Assembly: GCA_017163975.1 (NCBI GenBank)
Contig: JAFFSR010000242.1
Span: 3,311,001 to 3,375,000 of the forward strand
From: Anastatus disparis
Lineage: Eukaryota; Arthropoda; Insecta; Hymenoptera; Eupelmidae
Reading direction: 5' to 3'
Length of the DNA: 64,000 nt
This document shows positions 15,106 to 25,244 of the stretch, piece by piece. A program made the position numbers and the translations under genes. Positions within the stretch are counted from its first letter, which is position 1; each line of letters begins with the position of its first letter. Below the pieces are notes generated by a model that was not told the DNA's origin, searched no databases, and was given only the letters and a program-made list of their open reading frames with translations.

Positions 15106-15239
15106 CTCGTAAACGGCACCCAAAGGCATCACGAGACATGCTACCATCAGATCTGCCACTGCTAAACTGACTATCAAATAATTTGCCACTGACTGTAGAT
15201 TACGTTCCATCACTATCGCCGCTATTACGAACACGTTGC
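15106..15239 (-). CDS. 5-HT1: 5-HT1-type serotonin receptor, coding exon 2 (end of TM1, ICL1, TM2)
   Basis: The acceptor is TTTGCAG|GCAACG and the donor is ACGAG|GTAATA. The exon is 134 nt: two bases completing Gly44, then 44 codons (residues 45-88), ending in phase 0. It reads [15 protein letters not shown], then [15 protein letters not shown], then [15 protein letters not shown]45 is the TM1 landmark (1.50), D73 in LAVAD is the TM2 landmark (2.50, sodium-site Asp), and P82 is the TM2 proline. The strings [28 protein letters not shown] are, from family knowledge, typical of insect 5-HT1 receptors (Drosophila 5-HT1A/1B and honeybee 5-HT1) and less like octopamine, dopamine or 5-HT7 receptors. 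TM3 with its ligand-binding Asp, the DRY motif and TM4-TM7 are not in the window, so the gene is partial. Subtype assignment rests on one exon. Confidence 0.9.
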
Positions 15240-18200
15240 CTGCAAATAAAATAATAAAACCTTTTTATTTATTTATTTATCTTATACATTTAATCAATAA
15301 TGATAGCGACATCAATAACTTTATTTCCATTCCATTCAACAGCTGCTGTATTGAAGATTTTTATTTAATAATTCTGTGTTTCTGAATGTTGCTGAAATTT
15401 AAATCATCTAATAATTTTTAAAATTTACGCAATATTAATTTTATTTCAATTTTATTTTAATTATATTTTTATATAATATTTAAGTTATTATTTATATTTT
15501 TATTTTTTATATTGCGTAAAAATTACGTAATTAAAATCTTATTATTTTTAATACACAATAAAAGGTTATTAAGTTTCAATCAGATCCAAACATTCCAATT
15601 ATCAGCTCCAAAATTATCATCTTAAAATATTACAAATGTTTTATTTATCACTTAATTTTAAAACTTTTGTTACTGACGTTATTTACACCTAAAAATAAAA
15701 ATTATAATTGATTATTTAATTTACCAAGCAAATTATTTAATAAAATGTAAAATATCTTATTTAATTAAAAAAATTTTTTTTATTATATAACCATCTTCTA
15801 ATCTAACAATTTCTTATGCATTATAAATGACTACGATTACAATCTAAATCCATACAACTTAAATCTAACTTGTTGCTCTCTTTAACGTCAAATTCTCGTG
15901 ATGCATGCGAAAGTTTATGTTTTTAATACATAACAAAAATGTATGAGATATTCTAAGCTATATACAAGAATGACGGGATGAAAGAGATATTTTTCAACAA
16001 GTCTCTTACTATAACCATTATACGTAATATCATTTGTCGCTCTCAAAATAAATTTTCAATCTTATCATTTTTTTCATTCTTCCCTTCTCTCTCTCATTTT
16101 TTTTTTCTTTTCGATAGATTTATGTATATTTGACATTATTTTTTTTTAATGCCACAGAAATTATAATTTTTTTCCTTTTTTTAAATTAAGTAGAAATTTT
16201 ATTTTCTAAAATCTATTGCAAAGGGAACTAAAATAAATGTATGTATGACAATGATTTAACGAGGATCATTAGTATAAATAAATTCTTCTTTTTTATTATA
16301 GTTATCTCCCTTATTTCTTTTTTTTTTTTTTTCATTCCATTAACTTTCGTTTTCTTTCTCATCATACGCGTTTCTCATCGTCACTTTCACATTCACTCTC
16401 TTGATCTTTCTGTTTTTATATTTTTACATTTCCTTCTCTTTTACTCTCGCATTTTCAAGTGGGTTCTTGTCACTGAAGTGATAAAAGCGAATCCGTCGTA
16501 AAGCTTTAAAAGGAAGGAATGAAATAGGGAAAAAGAGCAAGGCTAAAAAAAAGCCTGTCAAGCAAGCAAGCAGTTGCGTATGATTAAACTGTCATTTTCA
16601 CCGTGCAGCTTATACTCAAAAGACGGACAAAGTAAAAAGGAAAGCCAAATAATACAAGCAGAAGAGAGCAGTTTTATTCTTTTTACGATTCTAGCAAAAA
16701 GCTCATAACAGGCCTTTCAATGAAAAAAAAAGAGAACCTACCAAGCTATTTCGATGTATACTTTACGGAAAAGAATACAAAAGGTAGAAATAGCGAAAGA
16801 AAAATATTCAAGCATTTATCTGCAATCTGATAGTGCAATTTAAGCAAGCTATCAATGTAAAAACGATGAAAAACATTCGAAAAGGAGATTTAAGATTTTT
16901 CTTGTTTTTCTCAGCCCATAAACATTTAATACTTCATTCATTCTTCTACAAACGTAGCTAATTCTAAATAGCAAATTAAATTTTACTTCTCCATTATTTA
17001 TTTATTAATTTTTTTAATAATAACAATCCAATTATTAATTTATAACATTATGAAACATAAGTTATTCAAGTTGTTTAATTTTAATTTACGATAATTTCTT
17101 CTTTTTTTATGTCGCAAACATCTTAATTTTTAACGAATTTAATTGGTTGTTAAATATTTAATAGCATTTTAAATGTTTAAACTAAAAATAAAAGCGAAGA
17201 GTACTGCCAGAGTAAAGCCCTTAGATTTAAATGTCTGAATTTTGTTTTGTATCTATATAAATGAAAAAGGGCCATAAAATGTTTTATGCCCGCTAACTAC
17301 TTCTCTATCGAAGCAATTGTTCAAACGCAAAATTTCTCTATCTCTCTTTCTCTCTTCCTCTCTTTCTATGCCTGCCGTCAAACCGAAAACTCATTTGAAA
17401 CTTTCAACTCTACCAAAAGCACATTAATTGCTCCATCTCGCCCTAAGCCCTTTTAATCCTTCACTATAGATGTCATGATGGTTTTTACGATAATTCACTT
17501 TAAGACAATACCATTACAGATATTTTTTAACAAAAAAAAATAAAAAAAACAATTTTCAGTTACTTTTGTATTTTTATATTACATGTAACATTTTTAAGGT
17601 ACATAAGTGTATACTGAAAAGAGTGTCAATTCAAGAGGAAGCGATTACACACACTTGTTTTTGATAGATTGCAAACGCAAGAGTCCCTTGAGTTAGAAAA
17701 ATAAACCAGAGACGAGAGAAATGGCTAGACTCGATCGTTTGATATTTTTTTTTTTTTCATCCTGACAAGCGATATCGATGACTTTGAGAGGAAAAATGAT
17801 GTGTGCACGTTCGTGTCTATGTGTGCGTACATAGCACCCGTGAGAGGGACTTTTTTTTATAATGTTTTGCACAACATTATGTTACACATTGACGGGGGTT
17901 TTTTTTTTTATTTTTGACGAGATTATTTTTTAACACCGAAAAACCTCTCGACAATTTATACGATCGATGATTATTTCAGATACTGCTAAGATACTTTCAG
18001 AGTATTATATTTTATATGGTTGAATAAAATAGTGTTTGATAGAGCATAAAATAAATGAAAAATTTGATTTTAATATAATTTATCAAATGGTAAAGGATAC
18101 GTTTATTCTTCAATCCTAAACTTTAGTTTTATTCTGAAATATTCATGTAAAACTAAAAATATCTTTGACTCAAGAACAATTAAAAAGTTTAAAATTACAA

Positions 18201-19441
18201 TTTATTTGATAGATTAAATACGATAGCGAACTTTGAGGCACATAATATTCAAGCTATTAGCTTCTTCCCTTAATAAGTTATTCTATCAAAAGTCTTGAAT
18301 TTCAAATTTCCGAGTGAAGCAAATTAATTAATGAAATTCGAAAGTCATTACTAAACCAAATTTTAATCATAAGCAGATGATTTACAATGAAATTTTGAAA
18401 ATTCAAACTTCTTGTAAAGACTTAATTCTATTAAATATTTTTCTTTATCTTTTGTATTGCCGTCTTTGAAATACAAAATTACTGAACGAGTTGAATTTAA
18501 ATAAATTATTAAATGATAAAAACTTTTGACTTTAAATTTTAGTGCATCTATTAATTTTTTACAAAGGATTAAAAATCTAATTCTGTTTACCCACGGGAAT
18601 CATGAAATTATATAGTTTTAATACTGCCTTTAAAAAATTCTTTAAAACTCTTGTTTAGTTTAAGTGAGCATAATATAAATTGTTTTATAATCAATATTTT
18701 TTTATCACTTTTAATAATTAGATGCAAAGAAGTTGCAGTAAGCAAGTTTATGAAAATATTAGCAGAGAATGGACTTAAGTAGCTAGTATAATTTTCTAAT
18801 TAAAAAAGACTTTTTATAAAGAAGGATAAAACCTCTACTTTAAATAATCCATAAATAATAAAGGAAGCATGATACTTAAAATTTTTAATCAAATGTTCGC
18901 TTACCTTATTTAACTTGCTATTCTATTTAATCTTTATTCAATAACTATCTCGAAAAAAATGAAACATCAAAAGAAGAAAATTAAAGAAAAGAAAACATAA
19001 AGTTGATAGTTTTGTAAGTATCTACGAGTGCTTACAATGAAATAAAACGTAATAAAATCAACGCTCTCTCCCTCAAAAAACAAACGAATTTGCGTGCTAC
19101 TGAGCAACAAGTGAACTCAATTCAGCCAGAAAGTATTCCCTTTTGTGTCTATCTATGTATATATATACACGCCAGATCCTTTTTCGCGTAGCAGTTACCC
19201 TTTTTCTCCCTAAAAATTTTCCCGCGGGCTTTTCTATTTCGTTATTTTACAGAGAGAATCAAGCTTTGTACTATATTAAGCGAAAAATTTTTGTAAAATA
19301 GGAACAAAGAAAGAAAATTTTATACGCAAGCGAGCAAAGCTAGAGGCTATTCATCAGGAGTATACGAGTATAGGAGTGCGCACGACATTAAGAATGAACG
19401 AGCCCTTCAACAGATAAAGAAAGATACACTCTGTTCTGTAG

Positions 19442-19457
19442 GTGTGTGTGTGTGTGT
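19442..19457. repeat. (GT)8 microsatellite inside receptor intron 1
   Basis: A perfect GT dinucleotide run of 16 bp. Confidence 0.93.
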
Positions 19458-21060
19458 TCTGCAAAAGATATTTAGAAACAGATAACGAAGATGGAGAAAA
19501 ACAAGAATTACTTCTATGGATTTTAAAAAGTACCAGTAAAGAAAAGACGTATTAAACTTTAAATTTTAAAAATTTTATGTATGGTTCATCGTCTGTTATA
19601 AAATAAATCCATACATAAATTATAAAATTCCGACATATTTCTGCCGATGTAGATTGCAATAATATTCATTGATTTGTCAGTTGAATTTTAAAATAAGTTT
19701 TATCGTCAAACAGTTAATGCGAATATTCATGACGGAAACAATAAAGTTAAACTAATAAATCATGCATTTATCGTCCATATTAAATGTTTAAAAAAGTTGA
19801 GATTTAACGATTCTTTTTTTTTTTATTAAATATTTGAATGTTATTTTTATTTATTTTTTGTGGCAGAATTTAATTATAAATAAAATTAAAATTAACTAGA
19901 AACTTTTTAATTGCTTGATTTTCAACAAAAAACAATTTAATTAAAATTCAACTAAAGTTAATCAAATTTTCTGATATTTATATTCAATGTTTCTCAACAT
20001 TTTTTAGAAAAACGTTGTCTAATTGCTTCTCTAAAAAGTTTTAAATTTAAAGCTTTGGTATTTTACGTTATAAAACTTTTTGTTTGCGTATTGTTAAGTG
20101 ATTTGTATAATTATTTTATTGAATCGAGTATTAACAATAAGGTTTTAAGTTCTCAAATGATAATTACTTGTAAATTAAATATGTAAGATGATTAAATAAC
20201 TTGTAAGATATTGGACAGTTAGTCATTATTTTAAGTTAAATTTTAAGACTTTTTTTAACTTATTTTTAGTATAAAATATTATCAAGGTTATAATTTTTAA
20301 GCATCTACTATAATTAAAAAATATTTTTTTAATTATTTTATAATTCATCGATTTTTAAAATTCAATTGATAAAAACGTTGACCCACATAGCTTAAAGATT
20401 CATAAATTTTAACAAAAAAATATAACTTTTATCATTAAAGATTTTAAAAACATTATCTCCACATATTTTAAAAGCATGTCAATTAGAATTATTAAAATCA
20501 ATATTTTATCCGAAGTAATATTTTTTTAAATATAAATGTAACAACATTTTTAAAATTTCACAATTTTTCTGCAAAAAAGAAAAAGTAACATTTTGTTTGA
20601 AAATACCGTTAGAAAATAAATCTGGAAACAAAAGTACCAGAAAAAATGTGAATTTCTCGTGTGCGTAAAAAACAGAAAGTCATTTAGACGGACAGGAAAT
20701 GCAAAAAAAAATGTGAAGAACTCTTAAACTGAACGGAATGTTTTCTATTTTTATTACAAAAGTTTTAGTTTCATGTTCAATAAAATATCATTCACTGCTG
20801 TAAAATTCGTATGAATTACATTTTGCTTATTTACTTTCAATGTAATTCATTAAAAGTCAAATTATTCAAACAGAATTTTAAAAAATTTCTCATTCAAAAA
20901 AATATATTAAAACGACGTCTTAAGATAAATATGCAAATCAAGTTATTTGATTAGCCCTCGAATAGTATAAGATTATGATCGTATAATTTTATTTCTATGA
21001 TACGCAATAAACTAAAAGCTCATCGATGATTACGGCTTGTTCAAATGTAAAAAAGGTAAA

Positions 21061-21118
21061 AAAAAACCTTAGGTTTTTTTGTGAGACAGATCGTTTGAAT
21101 CCTATATAAGCGCGGAGC
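21061..21118 (+). promoter_or_regulatory. Possible antisense core promoter: palindrome plus TATA box inside receptor intron 1
   Basis: The palindrome AAAAACCTTAGGTTTTT is followed about 30 bp later by CCTATATAAGCGCGGAGCC, a good TATA box with CG-rich flanks, unusual in this AT-rich intron. No credible open frame follows, so any product would be a non-coding RNA antisense to the receptor gene. A chance match is quite possible. Confidence 0.18.
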
Positions 21119-22730
21119 CATCATCGTAAAAAGAAAGCGTACTACCAAGCGGGCTACTGTTATCGAAAATTGCTTTTCTCACAATTGACGTGAAAGCACG
21201 ACAATGAACTCATAAAAACTCGCTCCATTCCACCTACCTCCTAATGAAAATGGAAATTGAAAAACATACGTCTTTGCGAATGAGTTCAGAAAAAAAATTA
21301 TTCAATGCAAAAAGAAAGATTCATGAAATTCGAATTTACTTTATTCGATCAGCTTGAAACTTTTCATCTTTGCCTGTCATAGAATTTTATGAATTTTACG
21401 AATTCATTTTTTTTATAATATAATTTTTAATCACGAAAAATTGAAAAATACTTTTTTTAATGTCTGATTTGTTTCAATGAATAATTAGGAATTAAAGTTT
21501 TAGTGGAATTTAACTTTTTACTTATTTATCGGTTAATTAACAATATCGTAATTTTAATTTGCAAGTTTCTATTAAAATGGCTTGATAATATTGTAAAAGT
21601 TTGAATTTTAATAATTTATTTTTTGTTCAAGTGAACGTCGAAATCCGCAAAATTTAATGAGTAACAAACTTTTGAAATTACAAGAAATTAATATAATTTG
21701 TGTAAAGTTGAAAAATAATTGAAAACATTAAAAATTATGCAAATTGTAAAACATCATATTTTTTAAGTTTTTCAATTGGTTATAATTTTTCTTAATCCAT
21801 GAAATATAATTTTTCCTAACGAGCGTAAACTTTCAACAAAAGAAAAGAAATATGAATTTTTATTAATATTATGAATTACAAAATGTACTTTCTTCACGCT
21901 CATAATTTATAAAAGTTTGTGTTTAATTTAAAACCGTAAAACATAAATTTCACTTTACTCATGTTTGTTTGCATTAAAAGTTTTATTTAATTTCTCAAAT
22001 GCAAGTTTTACAGTTGCGCGATTAACTTTTAACAGTAGATATACTCAAAGATAGTGTATTTCGCGTTTTCCTGTAATTTAACCACAACATTTTTGTTGTT
22101 ACCACTTTCATTTATCTATTGTTTGAAGTTACATTATTAAACTTATCAAGCAAGTTATAGCAAGTTTTATCAAAATAACAAAAACTTTCGTCACAATTTG
22201 ATGTTTATGATGTAATCTTTGTTATAAATCTTCGTTCATTAGATGTAACTTTTTTTAAAAAATTTTATCATTCAACTTTTTTAATCTGCATTCTTAATTA
22301 ATATTTTTAACCAAAATTACTCAAGTATTAACTCTAGATATAATATTTCTTTAAAAATAATTTTTAATTTTAATTATATTTATTAAATTGTATGAAACAG
22401 ACCGAGCAGAAAAAAATATTTGCTTTAAATTACTGAAATCTTTTTTTACATGAGCCCATTTTTTATTAAAATTAATTAAAATTTTGATTACATAAATTTT
22501 AATGTAACAAATAAAAAAATTTTTAAAAACATTGAAAAAAATATCGGACAATTTTGTTTACATTGATCTCTTTTTCCTTTTCTATTCATAAATAAATAAA
22601 AAGAAATACGAAAGAAAGAAAAGATGAATGCCGAGTAAATTAAGATGAAAAAGTATTGATCAACAATTGAAAAAATAATTTGAAAAAATTTCATATGAAA
22701 TTAATATAAAGTCAGCATAATTTAACTCAC

Positions 22731-22860
22731 CGATGATAGTGGCAAGTATAAGAAGGCCAAGCACAAGAGCCGTTAGAATATAACCAAGGCTGTCGAGTGG
22801 CGAGTCCGATGCTAAGGTAACATTAGCCGGTTGGCTCGTCACGTTAATAACAATATCCAT
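22731..22860 (-). CDS. 5-HT1: 5-HT1-type serotonin receptor, coding exon 1 (N-terminus and TM1)
   Basis: This is the first coding exon of a class A GPCR for serotonin; receptors of this type act at the plasma membrane and usually couple to Gi. It encodes 43 residues plus the first base of codon 44. Residues 1-24 form a short extracellular N-terminus with two N-glycosylation sequons (N6-V-T and N13-V-T). Residues 25-43 are the hydrophobic first part of TM1, ending in ATII. The start is the ATG at 22860, which has A at -3 and G at +4; an in-frame TAG lies 24 nt upstream, so no longer AUG-initiated form is possible. The exon ends in a strong donor (ATCG|GTGAGT), phase 1, and joins exon 2 to give the conserved G44-N45 of TM1. 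The 5-HT1 assignment comes mainly from exon 2; taken alone, exon 1 would only be called a receptor N-terminus. The N-terminus looks short for the family, judged from memory. Confidence 0.87.
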
Positions 22861-23049
22861 GCTGATAAACAATGGGATATTACACTATATTATTAGCGAT
22901 TGATCTTTGTATTTCGCGGCGAGACAGCCGGCGACCAGAACGCGCATTTTCATCTCTTTGCACGGGCTCGCGCCCGCTCGTCACCCCTCCTTATCACTGG
23001 CTTCATTTTCATCCTCCTGTCCAGTGCCAATAAGATTATATCGGCACAG
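22861..23049 (-). other. 5' UTR of the 5-HT1 receptor exon, with a probable 3' splice site at its upstream end
   Basis: This block upstream of the start codon is clearly GC- and CpG-richer than everything around it; 22915-23000 is dense in CG. On the minus strand a pyrimidine-rich stretch ending TTCTTATGTTACAG precedes CTGTGCC, so the AG at 23051-23050 is a plausible acceptor, making 23049 the first base of this exon. That implies at least one more non-coding 5' exon upstream (higher coordinates). The alternative is that transcription starts inside the GC-rich block; no clear TATA box is seen there. The block contains two uORFs (separate entry). Confidence 0.55.
22885..23012 (-). promoter_or_regulatory. 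Two overlapping upstream ORFs in the receptor leader
   Basis: uORF1 runs 23012-22950 (20 codons, basic and Arg-rich, beginning MKMKPVIRRG). Its TGA overlaps the ATG of uORF2 as ATGA at 22953-22950. uORF2 runs 22953-22885 (22 codons, beginning MKMRVLVAGCLAA). It is in the same frame as the receptor and stops at TAG 24 nt before the receptor ATG. Each uORF begins with the same ATGAAAATG string, giving two in-frame AUGs apiece. Known biology: uORFs in GPCR leaders commonly lower translation of the main ORF. Regulation by stop-and-reinitiation here is inference. Confidence 0.5.
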
Positions 23050-25034
23050 CTGTAACATAAGAATACAATTTATTTTATTAAATCATGGATACATCGATTA
23101 AATAGTTTATAAGGATTTTTTTCGGATACTTTCAATTAATTAGAATTTCGTTTTTTCAAAACATATTTTTTGCAGAATAATAAAATTATGTATTATAAAG
23201 AGAGTTGTAATCAATAAGAACGATAAATAAAAGAAAATTAATATTTTTAAATCTCACACGTACGTAAATTACGTAAAATGATTTAATGCTGTTCTTCGCT
23301 AGAATTACTTGTGATTTTTATTGAAATAATAAAAAAAAGGTAATCAACGCCATACATTACAAGATGCAGCGCTTGCATTCATCAAATGGATCTCACGTAA
23401 ATCTGTACACATTTCAAGTAGAAACTGTTAGAGTTTAGTATGCACCTGCAGAAGCAATAAGATGCTTTTCAACAAATGAATTTCAATATAAAATAGCTCA
23501 ATTGATTTTTCTGACTTTTTTTAAAATTATTGCTTCTTTTTATTATTTAAAACAGAAATATATAATAAGCGCCACTTAGAATTATCATTGATATCTCAAA
23601 ATTTTTAAATATAAAACTTTTAATTTATTGCGAAAGCATTCGTATGATGTATCTAAATCATCTGAAAAAATAAAATAAAAGAAGTCAAGCCCTGCTTAAT
23701 TAAATTTCATCTGAAAATATTAAGACCAGCAAAAACTATATTTTTATTTTTTCACTAACATCTTTCATCAATTCTTTTTTTTTAATTTTTTGTATATGTG
23801 CAGAGGCGTATTTTATGTTCTTTATGCTTTTGATGTGCAAAATTTCCCTCTGCACAGACTATATTATCAATTGTGCGCGTGCGCGAGTTTCTATCTTTCA
23901 AGTTATAACTTTCTATATTGTATGTATTTTCTGCTTGATGTATAGTATACGGTGCTGTGCTTTTTTTACCTTCACTGTATCTAATAAATCGTAAATTGTT
24001 TAAATATTTTTTATATTTAAGAATATTAAAACAAAATGTGATGAAAATGTTTCATCAATATATTTTAGTGAATTATTGAAAAAGCTGAGACTTTGAAGTG
24101 CACGGTGCTATTGATTAATATTAAATGCACAATGCGATGCAGTTTATTAATATTAATAAATATATAATAAATTGAAAAGTTTAGTAAAAATTTTATAATC
24201 TATCAAAGAATACATGACAAAAGAAGAACAATTTATAATTTAGTTTAAAATATTTAAATTTTAAAATGAAAGTATTGATAATTTTCATTTATTTCTTAAG
24301 GTATTTATAAATTTATTATTATTATTATTATTTAGTAGTATTTATATGATATATGCTATCATCATTGTTGGTATTTGCAAAGCAGAAGGTCAGTGAACTT
24401 TTGCTATATACAAATCGAACATACTATTATATATTGTATATGCTAAAAGATTGCTATAGTTGCTGCGAACGATTGGGTGTACTGGCTTATTGTTTTGGCG
24501 TATGCACGTGGAGCTATAGCTTGCGAAAGTTCATACTTTATGTCGTGGTGGGTAACGTGAACGGAAGGAAAAAGTATACTTCCGTTCGTAAAATCAAGGG
24601 TCAAAGTATTAACTTACTACAGGACATGCAAAAAAATTTTTTTCTTTTTGAAAAATAGCAGCTTCTGTTAGTTTGATAGCGATTAAAAGAATATCAGGAT
24701 TGAAGATTACAGATTTCGTATTAAAATTATAGAATGTGCTTATTTACAAGCTAGATTATATAATATTTATTATTTTATTAAAAATCTGAATTAGCGCAAG
24801 TAATCCAAAATTACTAGTAAACTTTGAAAAAAGCTTTAATTGTTCTATTTATTATTTAATTTTAAAAAAATTTTAATCTTTATATTTAATTTTTGATTAT
24901 TTTTAAACGAATTAGTAATTCTCACTTTAGTAACGCTTGAATTAAATCTAGTTTATTAAAAAAATTTTAATTGATTGAATGCAATGTATACTAATTTATT
25001 ATATCACTTGAAATTATTCATATTAATAAATGAA
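23050..25034. other. Region upstream of the receptor leader; nothing definite
   Basis: AT-rich DNA with a (TTA)n tract at 24313-24332. The 101-codon plus-strand frame at 24353-24658 has less biased composition than most chance frames here, but shows no recognisable domain, no supporting context and no splice evidence, so it is not called as a gene. Confidence 0.45.
24313..24332. repeat. (TTA)n microsatellite
   Basis: About six TTA repeats. Confidence 0.9.
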
Positions 25035-25234
25035 GAGGTCTAAAGTGGCTCAGTCGGTAGAGTGATGGATTCGCAACCTCGAGGTCTTGAGTTCGAATCC
25101 CGGTCTCGGCTGATTTATACAAACACCACTGTACGTTACATGTGCTGAAGTTCACTAACACACAGACGACCTCCGTCGCTAAATTAGCATCGCAACGATA
25201 GCATAAAAACAGCGACGTTAAATAAAATAAAAAA
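25035..25234 (+). repeat. tRNA-derived SINE, copy 3 (best preserved, with target-site duplication)
   Basis: The A box is TGGCTCAGTCGGTAGAGTG and the B box is GAGTTCGAATCCC, both close to the RNA polymerase III consensus. The body runs through ACACCACTGTACGTTACATG, CTCCGTCGCTAAATTAGCAT and CAGCGACGTTAAATAAAAT to an A-rich tail. The decamer ATTAATAAAT occurs immediately outside both ends (25022-25031 and 25235-25244), as expected for a LINE-mediated target-site duplication. The intact promoter boxes and visible TSD suggest this is among the youngest copies here. Confidence 0.9.
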
Positions 25235-25244
25235 ATTAATAAAT

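Larger units (their letters stand above)
15240..22730 (-). other. Intron 1 of the 5-HT1 receptor gene (phase 1, 7,491 bp)
   Basis: The intron has GTGAGT at the donor and TTTGCAG at the acceptor. It is inserted inside codon Gly44, within TM1. The body is AT-rich with many poly-A and poly-T runs and a (GT)8 tract. I see no further receptor exon in it on either strand. The short open frames inside (for example 16241-16501 on + and 22351-22694 on -) are low-complexity, Phe/Ile/Lys-rich chance frames. One oddity is a plus-strand TATA-like site near 21103, listed separately. Confidence 0.82.

Noticed and set aside
25035..25110. Possible tRNA gene (clear A and B boxes)
   Set aside because: The anticodon stem pairs poorly, there is no matching acceptor stem, and the SINE body and tail follow directly, with a target-site duplication around the whole unit.
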